A stretch of 64,000 nucleotides of DNA from CAIWAH01 sp964602595. GTDB taxonomy: Bacteria; Verrucomicrobiota; Verrucomicrobiia; Limisphaerales; UBA9464. The DNA lies in assembly GCA_964602595.1 (NCBI GenBank), contig CAZRRO010000008.1, forward strand, positions 186,001-250,000, read 5' to 3'. Below, piece by piece: positions 40,701 through 47,430 of this stretch (positions within the stretch are counted from its first letter, which is position 1; the number at the start of each line of letters is the position of its first letter). The position numbers and the translations under genes are program-made. The notes under the pieces were generated by a model. It did no database searches, had not been told where the DNA came from, and saw nothing but the letters and a program-made list of their open reading frames with translations.

Positions 40701-42900
40701 TCAGGTCCACCGGCTGCACCGGCTTCAACGCATCGATGTTCGTCTGAAACTGTTCGTCGCTCAGCACAGCGGCTTCGGCGGCGGCGAGTTTCGCGCGCAC
40801 GTTGCCAGAGAGGTATTCGTCCTCGGTTTCCCAACGGTCGGTTTGCGGGTTGAGATAGATGGCTCCTTTAAGTTCTGGCACCACGTCGGCGACCCGCTTT
40901 TTGAGCAGTGACGCGACGTGCTCCAAGTCCACGCGGCCCCTTTCGCCCAGCGAAATCAGCAGGGCGTCCTGGGCCGTCTTGATGTCCGTGACAACGCGCG
41001 GCCCCTGAATGGTCCGCTCGTGGAAGATGGTCGCTTTGCGGGCACGCTTGGTTTCGGGGTCGCTGTTCTCCAGCGACAGCAGCAAGGGAAGGTCCGGGTC
41101 ACCCCGGAAGGCGGACGTGTTGGCCCGGTCGGAGACCGCGCCGAACTTGGCCACAAACGTGTCGTAGGCATCGTTCAACTGTCGGCGGGCGGTCTCGACG
41201 TTGGCGTTGTCCGTGGCTTCCAATTGGGTCCGGAGACAGCGGCGCACCGCGTCCCGGACGCGGATGAGCCCACGAATGCGCTGGGTGCGAGCGGGAGAAA
41301 GCCCCTCCAGAATCGTGATGTTGTCGCCCTCACGGATACCGATGCGGTCGTTCACGACGGCATAGGCGTTGGGTTTGATGTTCTCAGGCGCGGGAACGCT
41401 CTGGTCCAACGTCGGCGGCCGGATCGCCGTTCGGTGCGGGGTGAAGACGTTCCGGGGCAGCAATGCGATGGCTTCGGCGAGTTGCTCGGCCAGATCCCGA
41501 CCGTTGCTGATCAACGACGGTTCGCCTCGCCGGTAGAGACCGCCTTCGAGGCGCATCTCGCCGAGCATCATCTCGGGGTGGGCGACGAAGTATTCATTCA
41601 GCGGAATCGTTTCCCCGTGCGAGTTGGTGATTTCTCCGAGGGTCTTCCATGCTGGACCCTTCGGGGTCTCGCCGGGCAACCGTTTCCGCAGCATCACGAT
41701 GTCGGTGGTGACTTCGGTGTTGGCGTTCTTCTTGAACGCATCGTTGGGCAGGCGGATGGCCCCGATCAGGTCGGCTTTTTTGGAAATCAGTTCCCGCAAA
41801 CCGCCTTCGACCTTGTCGAGCGTGCCCTTGGAGGTGACGAAGAGGATGAGTCCGCCGGGGCGGACCTTCTCCATGGTGGCGGCAAAGAAGTAGTCGTGGA
41901 TGACGAATCTCCAGTTCTTGAACCGGGCGTCGAACGGACGGTAGTCGCCGAAGGGAATGTTCGAGATGGCGACGTCGAAGAAGGAGTCCGCCAGCCGGGT
42001 TTCCTCGAACGGTTGCCGACGGATGTCGGCGTCCGGATACAACTGTTTCGCCAACCGGGCGGTGACCGAATCAATCTCGATCCCCGTGATCTGCGACTGC
42101 CGGAGCATGTCCTCCGGCATCAGGCCGATGAAGTGGCCCAAGCCGCAGGCGGGTTCCAGAATCCGACCCCGCTCAAAGCCGAACCGTTGCAGGGCGGCGA
42201 ACATGGCCCGGATGACCACCGGAGCTGTGTAGTGAGCGTTGAGTGTGCTGGCGCGGGCGGATTCCAATTCGCTCTCGGGGAGCAGCGCTTCCAGCCGTTC
42301 GCGTTCCGTCTTCCACTCCTTGTTCCAAGAATCAAAAACCTGTGGCAGTCCTCCCCAGCCCACAAAGCGGACTAGTTGCCGCAATTCGTCAGCGGTGGGG
42401 GATCTGGTTTCGCGCTCCAAGCGCTGGAGCACTTCGATGGCGGCGAGGTTGTCGCGGGCCTTCTGCTTGAGCGAACCGACGCCGACCTGGTCCTCGTCGG
42501 TGATGCGATAGTTCAGCGCGTTGCGAACCTGCGGCGGCTCGTCTGCCGGAGTTTGGCTTTCTACTGCTCGGGCGGGAGAAAGAGGTAGCGCTCCCGCACC
42601 ATCTCCCAAGCCCGGTCGTGGGCTTGCTGGGTCGTCAGACCCTGTTGAATCAGGTGGCGGCGCAACGAATCGAGATCCTCGTCGGTCTGCTCCTCGGCCT
42701 TCAACAACTGCGAGTGCAACCGTCCGGTCGCCTCCAGTTCCGCCACCAGCTTCGGCAGGAACTCCCGCCAGTGCCTCTCGGCCATCCGTCCGTATTGGGT
42801 CAATGTTTCCATGCTCCTCCCGTTTGAACTCGAACAAACTCAGTTGAAGAAATGCGCTCTCTTCCCGCCGTCGTCCCCGGCCCCCTGCAACCAACTTCAT
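37786..42900 (-). CDS. N6-adenine DNA methyltransferase / SNF2-type helicase fusion, DarB-like
   Basis: 1704 aa. The N-terminal half holds a class I methyltransferase: SAM motif RILEPACGLGHFIGLMP and catalytic DVAISNIPFGDY (Asn-Ile-Pro-Phe in place of Asn-Pro-Pro-Tyr/Phe). The C-terminal half is a superfamily 2 helicase: LRPHQRASVWRILQ, Walker A LLAHVVGAGKTYTMVAAAM, DEAH in LIVDEAHAFKNLFY, VVFATGTPIANSVAEMFTM, and motif V/VI in TQKMGTGVNVQERLIAL and DVEQRDGRILRQGN. Similar giants in phage P1 (DarB) and conjugative elements protect DNA from restriction. The ATG at 42900 has AGGAGG 6 bases upstream. A small out-of-frame gene lies inside its 5' end. Confidence 0.9.
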   Translation of the reverse strand: MKLVAGGRGRRREESAFLQLSLFEFKREEHGNIDPIRTDGREALAGVPAEAGGGTGGDRTVALAVVEGRGADRRGSRFVAPPPDSTGSDDPASPRPGLGDGAGALPLSPARAVESQTPADEPPQVRNALNYRITDEDQVGVGSLKQKARDNLAAIEVLQRLERETRSPTADELRQLVRFVGWGGLPQVFDSWNKEWKTERERLEALLPESELESARASTLNAHYTAPVVIRAMFAALQRFGFERGRILEPACGLGHFIGLMPEDMLRQSQITGIEIDSVTARLAKQLYPDADIRRQPFEETRLADSFFDVAISNIPFGDYRPFDARFKNWRFVIHDYFFAATMEKVRPGGLILFVTSKGTLDKVEGGLRELISKKADLIGAIRLPNDAFKKNANTEVTTDIVMLRKRLPGETPKGPAWKTLGEITNSHGETIPLNEYFVAHPEMMLGEMRLEGGLYRRGEPSLISNGRDLAEQLAEAIALLPRNVFTPHRTAIRPPTLDQSVPAPENIKPNAYAVVNDRIGIREGDNITILEGLSPARTQRIRGLIRVRDAVRRCLRTQLEATDNANVETARRQLNDAYDTFVAKFGAVSDRANTSAFRGDPDLPLLLSLENSDPETKRARKATIFHERTIQGPRVVTDIKTAQDALLISLGERGRVDLEHVASLLKKRVADVVPELKGAIYLNPQTDRWETEDEYLSGNVRAKLAAAEAAVLSDEQFQTNIDALKPVQPVDLTAAEIDARLGSTWIPTNDLTLFVEELLGERGITINHVPQLGLWVVQAGWNAKSSVANTTEFGTDRRSALELIEDAMNLRTPTVYDRDEQNDRDVVNGPATEAARDKQEKLKERFKAWLWQDDDRRERLVQKYNREFNNLRPRTFNGDHLTLPGASPVITLRPHQRASVWRILQTPNCLLAHVVGAGKTYTMVAAAMELKRLGLARKPLIAVPNHMLGQFSSELLTLYPGANILVATKDDFEKERRKTLMSRIATGNWDAVIVTHSGFEKIPLSRASQEEFIQSQLRELALAIEQQRGESGSRIVKMLERAKKKLEGKLKDLMADERKDDTLTFEELGVDRLIVDEAHAFKNLFYVSKMTRIAGLPQTASQRAFDMFLKVQHVQRVNGGSGVVFATGTPIANSVAEMFTMQRYLQLTALKTLQVDHFDSWAATFGEPVTAMELSPDGAGYRLNTRFARFINVPELMQQFRQVTDIQTQKTLNLPVPRLKTGKPIVTNAPCSPELKEIVQSLVQRAEALRSGRVDPRTDNMLLVTTDGRKAALDLRLYRADLPDHPDSKVNRAATNLERIWRETAAEKAAQIAFCDLSTPTEGKGFSVYEDLRSKLIARGVPESEIAFIQDHDSDAAKLALFREVRAGRIRILLGSTQKMGTGVNVQERLIALHHLDAPWRPADVEQRDGRILRQGNTHPEVQIFRYVTEGSFDAYMWQTLETKARFIAQVMNGDSDLRRIEDIDGAALTYAEVKAIASGNPLVIEKAGVDAEVARLSRLRTQHRDTQYRLRSEIRHYTDEIPRLEKRLTEVQSDLTVRQDTHGDRFVIELDGQEIRDRGIAGELLARQGDRVKGRQVERRVGTFAGFHLFVADNFMGGPEIVLKGSAVHRAKFGSSAHGTMRSVEHAVQSLDEVAAGLTERIADTRKRLTELTAQSGQPYEYEDRLAALSLRQQEIADALDLTRSQASSQMAAEEQDEGVTE
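42561..42812 (-). CDS. TnpV-like small protein nested out of frame
   Basis: 83 aa, read in a different frame inside the first 115 codons of the methyltransferase-helicase gene. YGRMAERHWREFLPKLVAEL, then EATGRLHSQLLKAEEQTDED resembles TnpV-type transposon-associated proteins. GGGAGGAGC directly precedes the ATG at 42812, one of the best ribosome sites in the element. Either both frames are used or the large protein really starts further in. Confidence 0.6.
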   Translation of the reverse strand: METLTQYGRMAERHWREFLPKLVAELEATGRLHSQLLKAEEQTDEDLDSLRRHLIQQGLTTQQAHDRAWEMVRERYLFLPPEQ

Positions 42901-43100
42901 CACATGCCTCCTGGGCCTTGCCCATCGACATTTCCTCTCAAGAACGATCCTTAGTCAAATGACCGGACAAGTGCGCGGAACGATTGGTCTGACAATTGGA
43001 CTGGATGGGGGGCGATGCCGGAATCGGATCTTTCGCAGTCACCCGGAAGCTGAAGCTCCCGCCAGCAGCACCTGTGGGCTGGCTGCGAAAGAACCTTGAA

Positions 43101-43685
43101 CTATTCGGATTCGATGAAGGTTCCCCCGACGGCAAAGACATCAACCCCGGATGCCTTCGCGGCCTGGAGTTCCTCGTCTGAAAGAACCCAATCGCAGATG
43201 CCCACCTCCACGCCCTGGCCCCAATGGGCAAGGGACAAACGCTCCTCGAAGTCGACGTCCTCCGGCGTCTCCGAAACGTAGAGCGTGCTGTTGGTGAGCC
43301 GCGCCATCACCGACGTGAGGCGCTGGAACTGGGCCTCCGACAAGTCAGTCGCCACCAACTTGCTGAGCGGAACCTCGGACACTGCGCACAAAAGGAAGAG
43401 GACCGACGCCTCGGGGGAATAGTTCCGGATGAACCAGACAGTGGTCTGATTCTGGATCGTCGCCGATTGCCAAACCAGCTTGGCCAGAGTTTTCAGGGTG
43501 TCCCAATCCGGGGAATCCCAGAGCTTGAGGAGTTCTTCGGGAAGTTGGGCGGCCCGACCGAAAACCATGGTTTCGCCGTTCCAGTCTGCGCTCCAAGGAG
43601 CGGTGGTAAGGCCATAGATCGCTTCCATCGCGTTGATGGCGCGATGCAGGAGAGGACGGATGGGCACAAGTCGCATGTCAGTCAT
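43101..43685 (-). CDS. degenerate DnaB-like protein
   Basis: 194 aa. The segment AVSEVPLSKLVATDLSEAQF, then QRLTSVMARLTNSTLYVSET resembles the part of DnaB helicases after the Walker A helix (usually sGV...L..G.L...ew.rl....L..a.LyIdDTP). No Walker A is present, so helicase activity is unlikely. It could regulate or mimic the host replicative helicase (inference). GGAGG lies 7 bases before the ATG. The 200 bases downstream contain paired CTTTCGCAG/CTGCGAAAG (43029-43090). Confidence 0.55.
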   Translation of the reverse strand: MTDMRLVPIRPLLHRAINAMEAIYGLTTAPWSADWNGETMVFGRAAQLPEELLKLWDSPDWDTLKTLAKLVWQSATIQNQTTVWFIRNYSPEASVLFLLCAVSEVPLSKLVATDLSEAQFQRLTSVMARLTNSTLYVSETPEDVDFEERLSLAHWGQGVEVGICDWVLSDEELQAAKASGVDVFAVGGTFIESE

Positions 43686-43711
43686 AGGATTCCTCCAGTA
43701 GAATTTCCATT

Positions 43712-44083
43712 TTACCGTGCGGCGGTGTGATCCGGCAACCGAGCCTCGGTCTTAGTCCGGGAGTATTCGGACACCACCACGAAGGTCAGCGCGACCGTGC
43801 CAGCGGGATACCAGCAGGCACGAAAGCCGCCGATTTGATGCTCCACGAAGGCATTCTTCTCCTGGGCGACGGTTTCCAGCAGGTGACGGGCGGTGGCGCG
43901 AAGGGTTTCGAGGGTCGGAGACTCAGTCTCGCTGAAATAGGTCCAGCCGAGCGCACGCATCGCGGTCTGCACGCGCTGAAAGTCGAAGCGGTTCATCACC
44001 TCTTCGACCAGTTGGGGAGTCGGATCGGGTTGAGGCAGGACCACGTCTCCCAGAGGCAGGTATGGTTGGCAATCGTTTGTCAT
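43712..44083 (-). CDS. small plasmid protein of unknown function
   Basis: 123 aa. EVMNRFDFQRVQTAMRALGW, LETLRATARHLLETVAQEKN and GGFRACWYPAGTVALTFVVV give a helix-helix-strand pattern that I associate with conserved plasmid hypotheticals. It precedes the DnaB-like gene by 26 bases in the same direction and probably shares its transcript. No function can be assigned. Confidence 0.65.
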   Translation of the reverse strand: MTNDCQPYLPLGDVVLPQPDPTPQLVEEVMNRFDFQRVQTAMRALGWTYFSETESPTLETLRATARHLLETVAQEKNAFVEHQIGGFRACWYPAGTVALTFVVVSEYSRTKTEARLPDHTAAR

Positions 44084-44177
44084 AATTGGTAGGGCGTAAT
44101 TGCCCTCTGATCATGGAGTCGCGGTCTGGGCAGCGATTCGAACAGGGAATCTGCTGCGACCTCCGGAATTGGTAGAC

Positions 44178-44501
44178 TCATCCAAACTCAGCGAGAATCC
44201 GGGCGGCCTTCGGGGGCAAAGCATGACTGCGCTGCACGACCGAAACGCTCGTGGTCGCAGGCGGCGGATTCGGCGAATGTTTTCCGAGCCCGGTTTGGCT
44301 TCGCCGCCATTCGACAAAATCTCCCCAGAAAACAACTCCCCTGAGCACCGGAAACCCCGGCAAGCGGAACCACTCCCGCGCCGTGGAATAGGAGATCCCC
44401 GCGAGCACCGCGAATTCCTTGGCGTTAAGGGCCTGGTCCAGTCGCCGCTTTTCGAGGACGGCTTCCAGCCGGACGCTTTGGAGTTGGAGATCGTTCGCCA
44501 T
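44178..44501 (-). CDS. small helix-turn-helix protein, excisionase-like
   Basis: 107 aa. The central ALNAKEFAVLAGISYSTARE followed by WFRLPGFPVLRGVVFWGDFV and EWRRSQTG is the winged-helix pattern of MerR-like excisionases. The start at 44501 gives MANDLQLQ. It is the first gene of the rightmost operon of the element. An excisionase without a visible integrase would suggest that the integrase lies outside the window or has been lost; it may instead be a plain regulator. Confidence 0.65.
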   Translation of the reverse strand: MANDLQLQSVRLEAVLEKRRLDQALNAKEFAVLAGISYSTAREWFRLPGFPVLRGVVFWGDFVEWRRSQTGLGKHSPNPPPATTSVSVVQRSHALPPKAARILAEFG

Positions 44502-44827
44502 GCGCTGGGTCAGGCAGCATCCAAGGTCGATGTGCGCGGCGGCTCCGGCACCGACGTCCCCTGTAAGCAGGGGGCTTTCCGGACGCATTCAATATCCGCC
44601 GATTCTTGGACGAGTTGCATGTTCACAACTTTCCAGTCGGGGGTTGGCGGCCGAGTCGAACGAAAATTCTACGGGAGTTTCACGGCCTGCCTCTTGAGAG
44701 CTGACGGAATGGCTGATGCAGGCCACGAGTCAGTCCAGGTGACAGAGGCATGAATAACGTGTGCCCACGTCTCGAAAAGCCTCTTCCCGGGGCGATGGGC
44801 GAGGCTACTGCACTCCTCGTGGTGCGT
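44502..44827. other. intergenic region near the right end of the element
   Basis: About 325 bases between the HTH gene and the AbiE-like toxin. No gene or clear repeat is seen. The true right boundary may lie here or nearer the tRNA. No copy of the left junction sequence (13310-13340) could be found by eye. Confidence 0.4.
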
Positions 44828-45661
44828 TCACAGCAAGCTCAGGAATTTTCGGACCAGTTCGTAAGCCTGCCGCGCCTGCATGGCCTGCGTATCCGCATCA
44901 GGCGCAGAATGGAATTCCACCAGTTGTTGCGGGCCGAACGCATCCACGCTGGTGAATTTCTCGCGCAGAATCTCAATCGCTTTGGCGATGTTCTTTTCCC
45001 CCGCGCGCTTCTTCCAGTCGTCAGCGAGCTTTTCCATCCCGGCGGGAAACTGTTCCAGACAATAGCAAAAGTCATAGGTGTCCTTCGGCTTGTCGCGTCC
45101 GCCGATGGCGTGCGCCTTCATCACCAGAAAATCCGCGAGCGAAGCAACCCGCAATGTCACGGTGTTCGTTGCGCCGCGCACGTTCTGGCCGGGGATTTTG
45201 AGTTCGATGGGATTGTGAAACGCCTCACTGCAAGCCTCAACCTGCAGGACACGGAAATCCGCGAGCAGCTTCGGCTTGTTCTTCTTCAACTTCACTTCCT
45301 TGGGCGCCAGAAACTCTACCTCCACCTGCACGGGCTTTTCCCCATCCTTGAGGTCCACCTCGACCACCAGTTGAAAATCCTTTTCACCCGCCCGGTAGCG
45401 ATTGGTGTCCAGCAACAGTTTTATCAGTTGGGCGTATCGCCCGTCCTTCAACTTGGCGGCGTCGAGCGCGATGTCCACGTCGATGCTGCCCACATGCGGC
45501 TCGTCGGCGTCCGGCAACAACAAGTCCGGTGTCCATCCACCCACCACCACGAGACAATCCACAAAGGAGGCGAGCACCTGGCCCACGTCCACCAAGACGC
45601 GCCGCGCTGCTATCGTTTGTCGCTGGCTGTAGTCCGACTCGTTCCGGGGCTCGGGCGTCAT
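44828..45661 (-). CDS. AbiEii-like nucleotidyl transferase, second toxin-antitoxin pair
   Basis: 277 aa. CLVVVGGWTPDLLLPDADEP then HVGSIDVDIALDAAKL shows the GG...D.D nucleotidyltransferase core. Later segments RVASLADFLVMKAHAIGGRD and KPKDTYDFCYCLEQFPAG follow the family layout (lysine and KD.YD motif). The ATG at 45661 overlaps the stop of the upstream antitoxin-like gene; an earlier ATG at 45685 is less likely. Base composition is nearer the chromosome than the low-GC cargo at 32.6 kb. Confidence 0.82.
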   Translation of the reverse strand: MTPEPRNESDYSQRQTIAARRVLVDVGQVLASFVDCLVVVGGWTPDLLLPDADEPHVGSIDVDIALDAAKLKDGRYAQLIKLLLDTNRYRAGEKDFQLVVEVDLKDGEKPVQVEVEFLAPKEVKLKKNKPKLLADFRVLQVEACSEAFHNPIELKIPGQNVRGATNTVTLRVASLADFLVMKAHAIGGRDKPKDTYDFCYCLEQFPAGMEKLADDWKKRAGEKNIAKAIEILREKFTSVDAFGPQQLVEFHSAPDADTQAMQARQAYELVRKFLSLL

Positions 45662-46782
45662 ACGTTCAACCCTCGCAGTTTCCATTCTGGCTTCAGGCGT
45701 TGATTCAATAGCGCCTCCGCCGCTTCTTCACCACGGCCACCACAGTGATACAAATCCACATACGTCTGCACCGCGTTGGTGCAACTCATCCGGTTGTCGC
45801 CCATCGTGCCTCCGTCGCCCAAATAGAAAACGCCGTCGTCGTCGGGTATCAGCACCACAAGATTTTCGCCCGAATCCACCCGTTTGGCTTCGACGAGCTT
45901 CTCGAACTTGAGAACTTCCGGCTCGCGGACATACAGCCAGGTCTTGGGCTGGCGCACATGTGGCGCTTGAAATTCCGCCGCTGAAAATGCCGCGTAGGCT
46001 GCGAAGCCGCCGGTCTGCAAGCCGAGTCCGGCGAGTGCATCGCGCAGTTTCTTTCCCTGCAACAAGGTGAAATAGCCGTGTCGCTCATGCCGCTCGAAGC
46101 GATAGGCGTCCCGCCACGCGAACAACAGCTTCAGGGGGTCGCGCAGCCGAAAGCCGCCGTCCTCAGCGCCCTCGATGAACGCCTCGTCGCGCAAATGGCG
46201 CACCACCTTGTTCACCAAGCCGAGGCTCACATTCGGCTGGCAGTGGTTCTGCATTTCCCGTTGTGTCCACCGCATCCCGGCATGGTCCGGCAGGAGCAGC
46301 GCGCGGATGACACGCCCCGCCTCCCGCGTGCTCAGGTTTGCCGTCGGGCGTGGGCGCACATGCACTGATTCGTTGCCCGTGCGCTGAAGACGAAGCAGGC
46401 CGGGAACATCCAGCCGGTGGTTTCCCGCCAAGTCGAACCAGCTCCATCCGTGTTCCGCGCACAACTCGGCCACACGGGGCGACACCCACGGCAACGCCAG
46501 CACCGGAACAACCACTTTGGGCCGGCCGGCCGGTGAAAAGGTTCTGTCCGCCAGCGTCCGGAAAACGCTCGGGCGCAACTCGCCTTTGCATTCCACGCAC
46601 AACGCCGCCTTGCCCCCGCCGGGCAGCGGGACGGTGGCCAACAAATCGAATCCGGCGTCCGCCGCGCCGCCCACATGCTCCACCTGCCAGCCGCGCAGCC
46701 AGTCCACGCCGCGCAGCAATTCCTCCAGCTTCGCCGTCAGAGATCTTTCCAACGCCGCTCCTGAGAGAGCCTTTATGTTCAT
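45658..46782 (-). CDS. AbiEi-like antitoxin with nuclease-like N-terminal part
   Basis: 374 aa. The N-terminal half contains GFDLLATVPLPGGGKAALCV and ECKGELRPSV, a pattern like restriction-endonuclease-fold domains. The middle is a winged helix (MRWTQREMQNHCQPNVSLGL then VNKVVRHLRDEAFIEGAEDG) and the C-terminus follows the AbiEi type. The start at 46782 (MNIKALSGAALERSL) lies 11 bases from palindromic operator half-sites, so the protein probably represses its own operon. It is coupled to the toxin gene by ATGA. Confidence 0.8.
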   Translation of the reverse strand: MNIKALSGAALERSLTAKLEELLRGVDWLRGWQVEHVGGAADAGFDLLATVPLPGGGKAALCVECKGELRPSVFRTLADRTFSPAGRPKVVVPVLALPWVSPRVAELCAEHGWSWFDLAGNHRLDVPGLLRLQRTGNESVHVRPRPTANLSTREAGRVIRALLLPDHAGMRWTQREMQNHCQPNVSLGLVNKVVRHLRDEAFIEGAEDGGFRLRDPLKLLFAWRDAYRFERHERHGYFTLLQGKKLRDALAGLGLQTGGFAAYAAFSAAEFQAPHVRQPKTWLYVREPEVLKFEKLVEAKRVDSGENLVVLIPDDDGVFYLGDGGTMGDNRMSCTNAVQTYVDLYHCGGRGEEAAEALLNQRLKPEWKLRGLNV

Positions 46783-46793
46783 GATATTGCCTG

Positions 46794-46830
46794 TGTTCAC
46801 CGTATCGTGAACATTGCTCAAATCGTGAAC
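46794..46830. promoter_or_regulatory. operator of the AbiE-like operon
   Basis: TGTTCAC (46794-46800) and GTGAACA (46807-46813) form a perfect inverted repeat with a 6-base spacer, and a third GTGAACA lies at 46824-46830. It is just upstream of the antitoxin start. The rest of the gap up to the tRNA (46831-47160) has no gene; related ACTGCACT-containing repeats occur at 46952 and 47118. Confidence 0.7.
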
Positions 46831-47160
46831 AGTGGCAAATGAAATGCGCTCGTTGTCCCCGGTCTGCCAGCGGCGGCGACCGCGCACCAGATCATGACTC
46901 GAACGGACTCCTGGAGGCTCGAATCGGGGTTGGAGTATCCGCATGACTTCAACTGCACTACTGCACTCCCGAAGCTCCGGTGAGAGGCCGGTCGCGATGG
47001 CAATTCGGATCAGGAACACTCTTGTTCATGGACCCTTTGGAATCGAACTCCGGCGGAAGTGCCGTAAAACCGAGTGTTTCGAGGGGGAAGAAGCCGGGGC
47101 GTTGCCCTAGTCATTTTACTGCACTTCTACTGCAAATCGTCGTAAGTGCTTGATAATGAA

Positions 47161-47234
47161 TGGAGCGGGTGAAGGGAATCGAACCCTCGTCTCAGGCTTG
47201 GGAAGCCCACGTTCTACCATTGAACCACACCCGC
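47161..47234 (-). tRNA. tRNA-Gly (anticodon CCC)
   Basis: On the minus strand the acceptor arm GCGGGTG pairs with CACCCGC, followed by T and an encoded CCA. The D-arm is GTTC-AATGGTA-GAAC. The anticodon stem TGGGC/GCCTG holds loop TTCCCAA (anticodon CCC), and the T-arm is GAGGG-TTCGATT-CCCTT. Its 3' end faces the island to the left, the orientation used by tRNA-targeting integrases. Confidence 0.95.
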
Positions 47235-47430
47235 CCGGGTGAGGTGCGTTTCCTATAGTGGCCGCGGCACTGGGTGGCAACGCCAGATTTGGCGCCGGGA
47301 AAACTGGCGAGGCCCGACAACGGTCGAGCCGGTGGCGCGCGGCAAAAACGGCGCCCGCAGGGTCGGCCAGCGGTTGACTTGGCGGACGTGCATCATAGCC
47401 TCGCGTTCGATCTCAACTCCGAAATTTCCT

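Larger units (their letters stand above)
13324..44700. mobile_element. plasmid-like mobilizable element interrupting glgP
   Basis: The left edge is placed where glgP homology ends. The right edge is uncertain (44.5-47.16 kb, somewhere before tRNA-Gly). Inside are a RepA-type initiator, iteron-like repeats, ParA and partner, a MobF relaxase, a coupling protein, an ECF sigma factor, AbiE, RadC, DUF932 and a methyltransferase-helicase. No tyrosine or serine integrase, no transposase and no mating-pair (VirB-like) genes are visible. It therefore looks like an integrated mobilizable plasmid. An assembly join between a plasmid and the chromosome cannot be excluded from sequence alone. Confidence 0.75.

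Noticed and set aside
13324..47160. Integrase or transposase gene
   Set aside because: No tyrosine recombinase (RxxR...Y), serine recombinase or DDE motif was found in the island; the TnpV-like ORF is only a transposon-associated accessory family.
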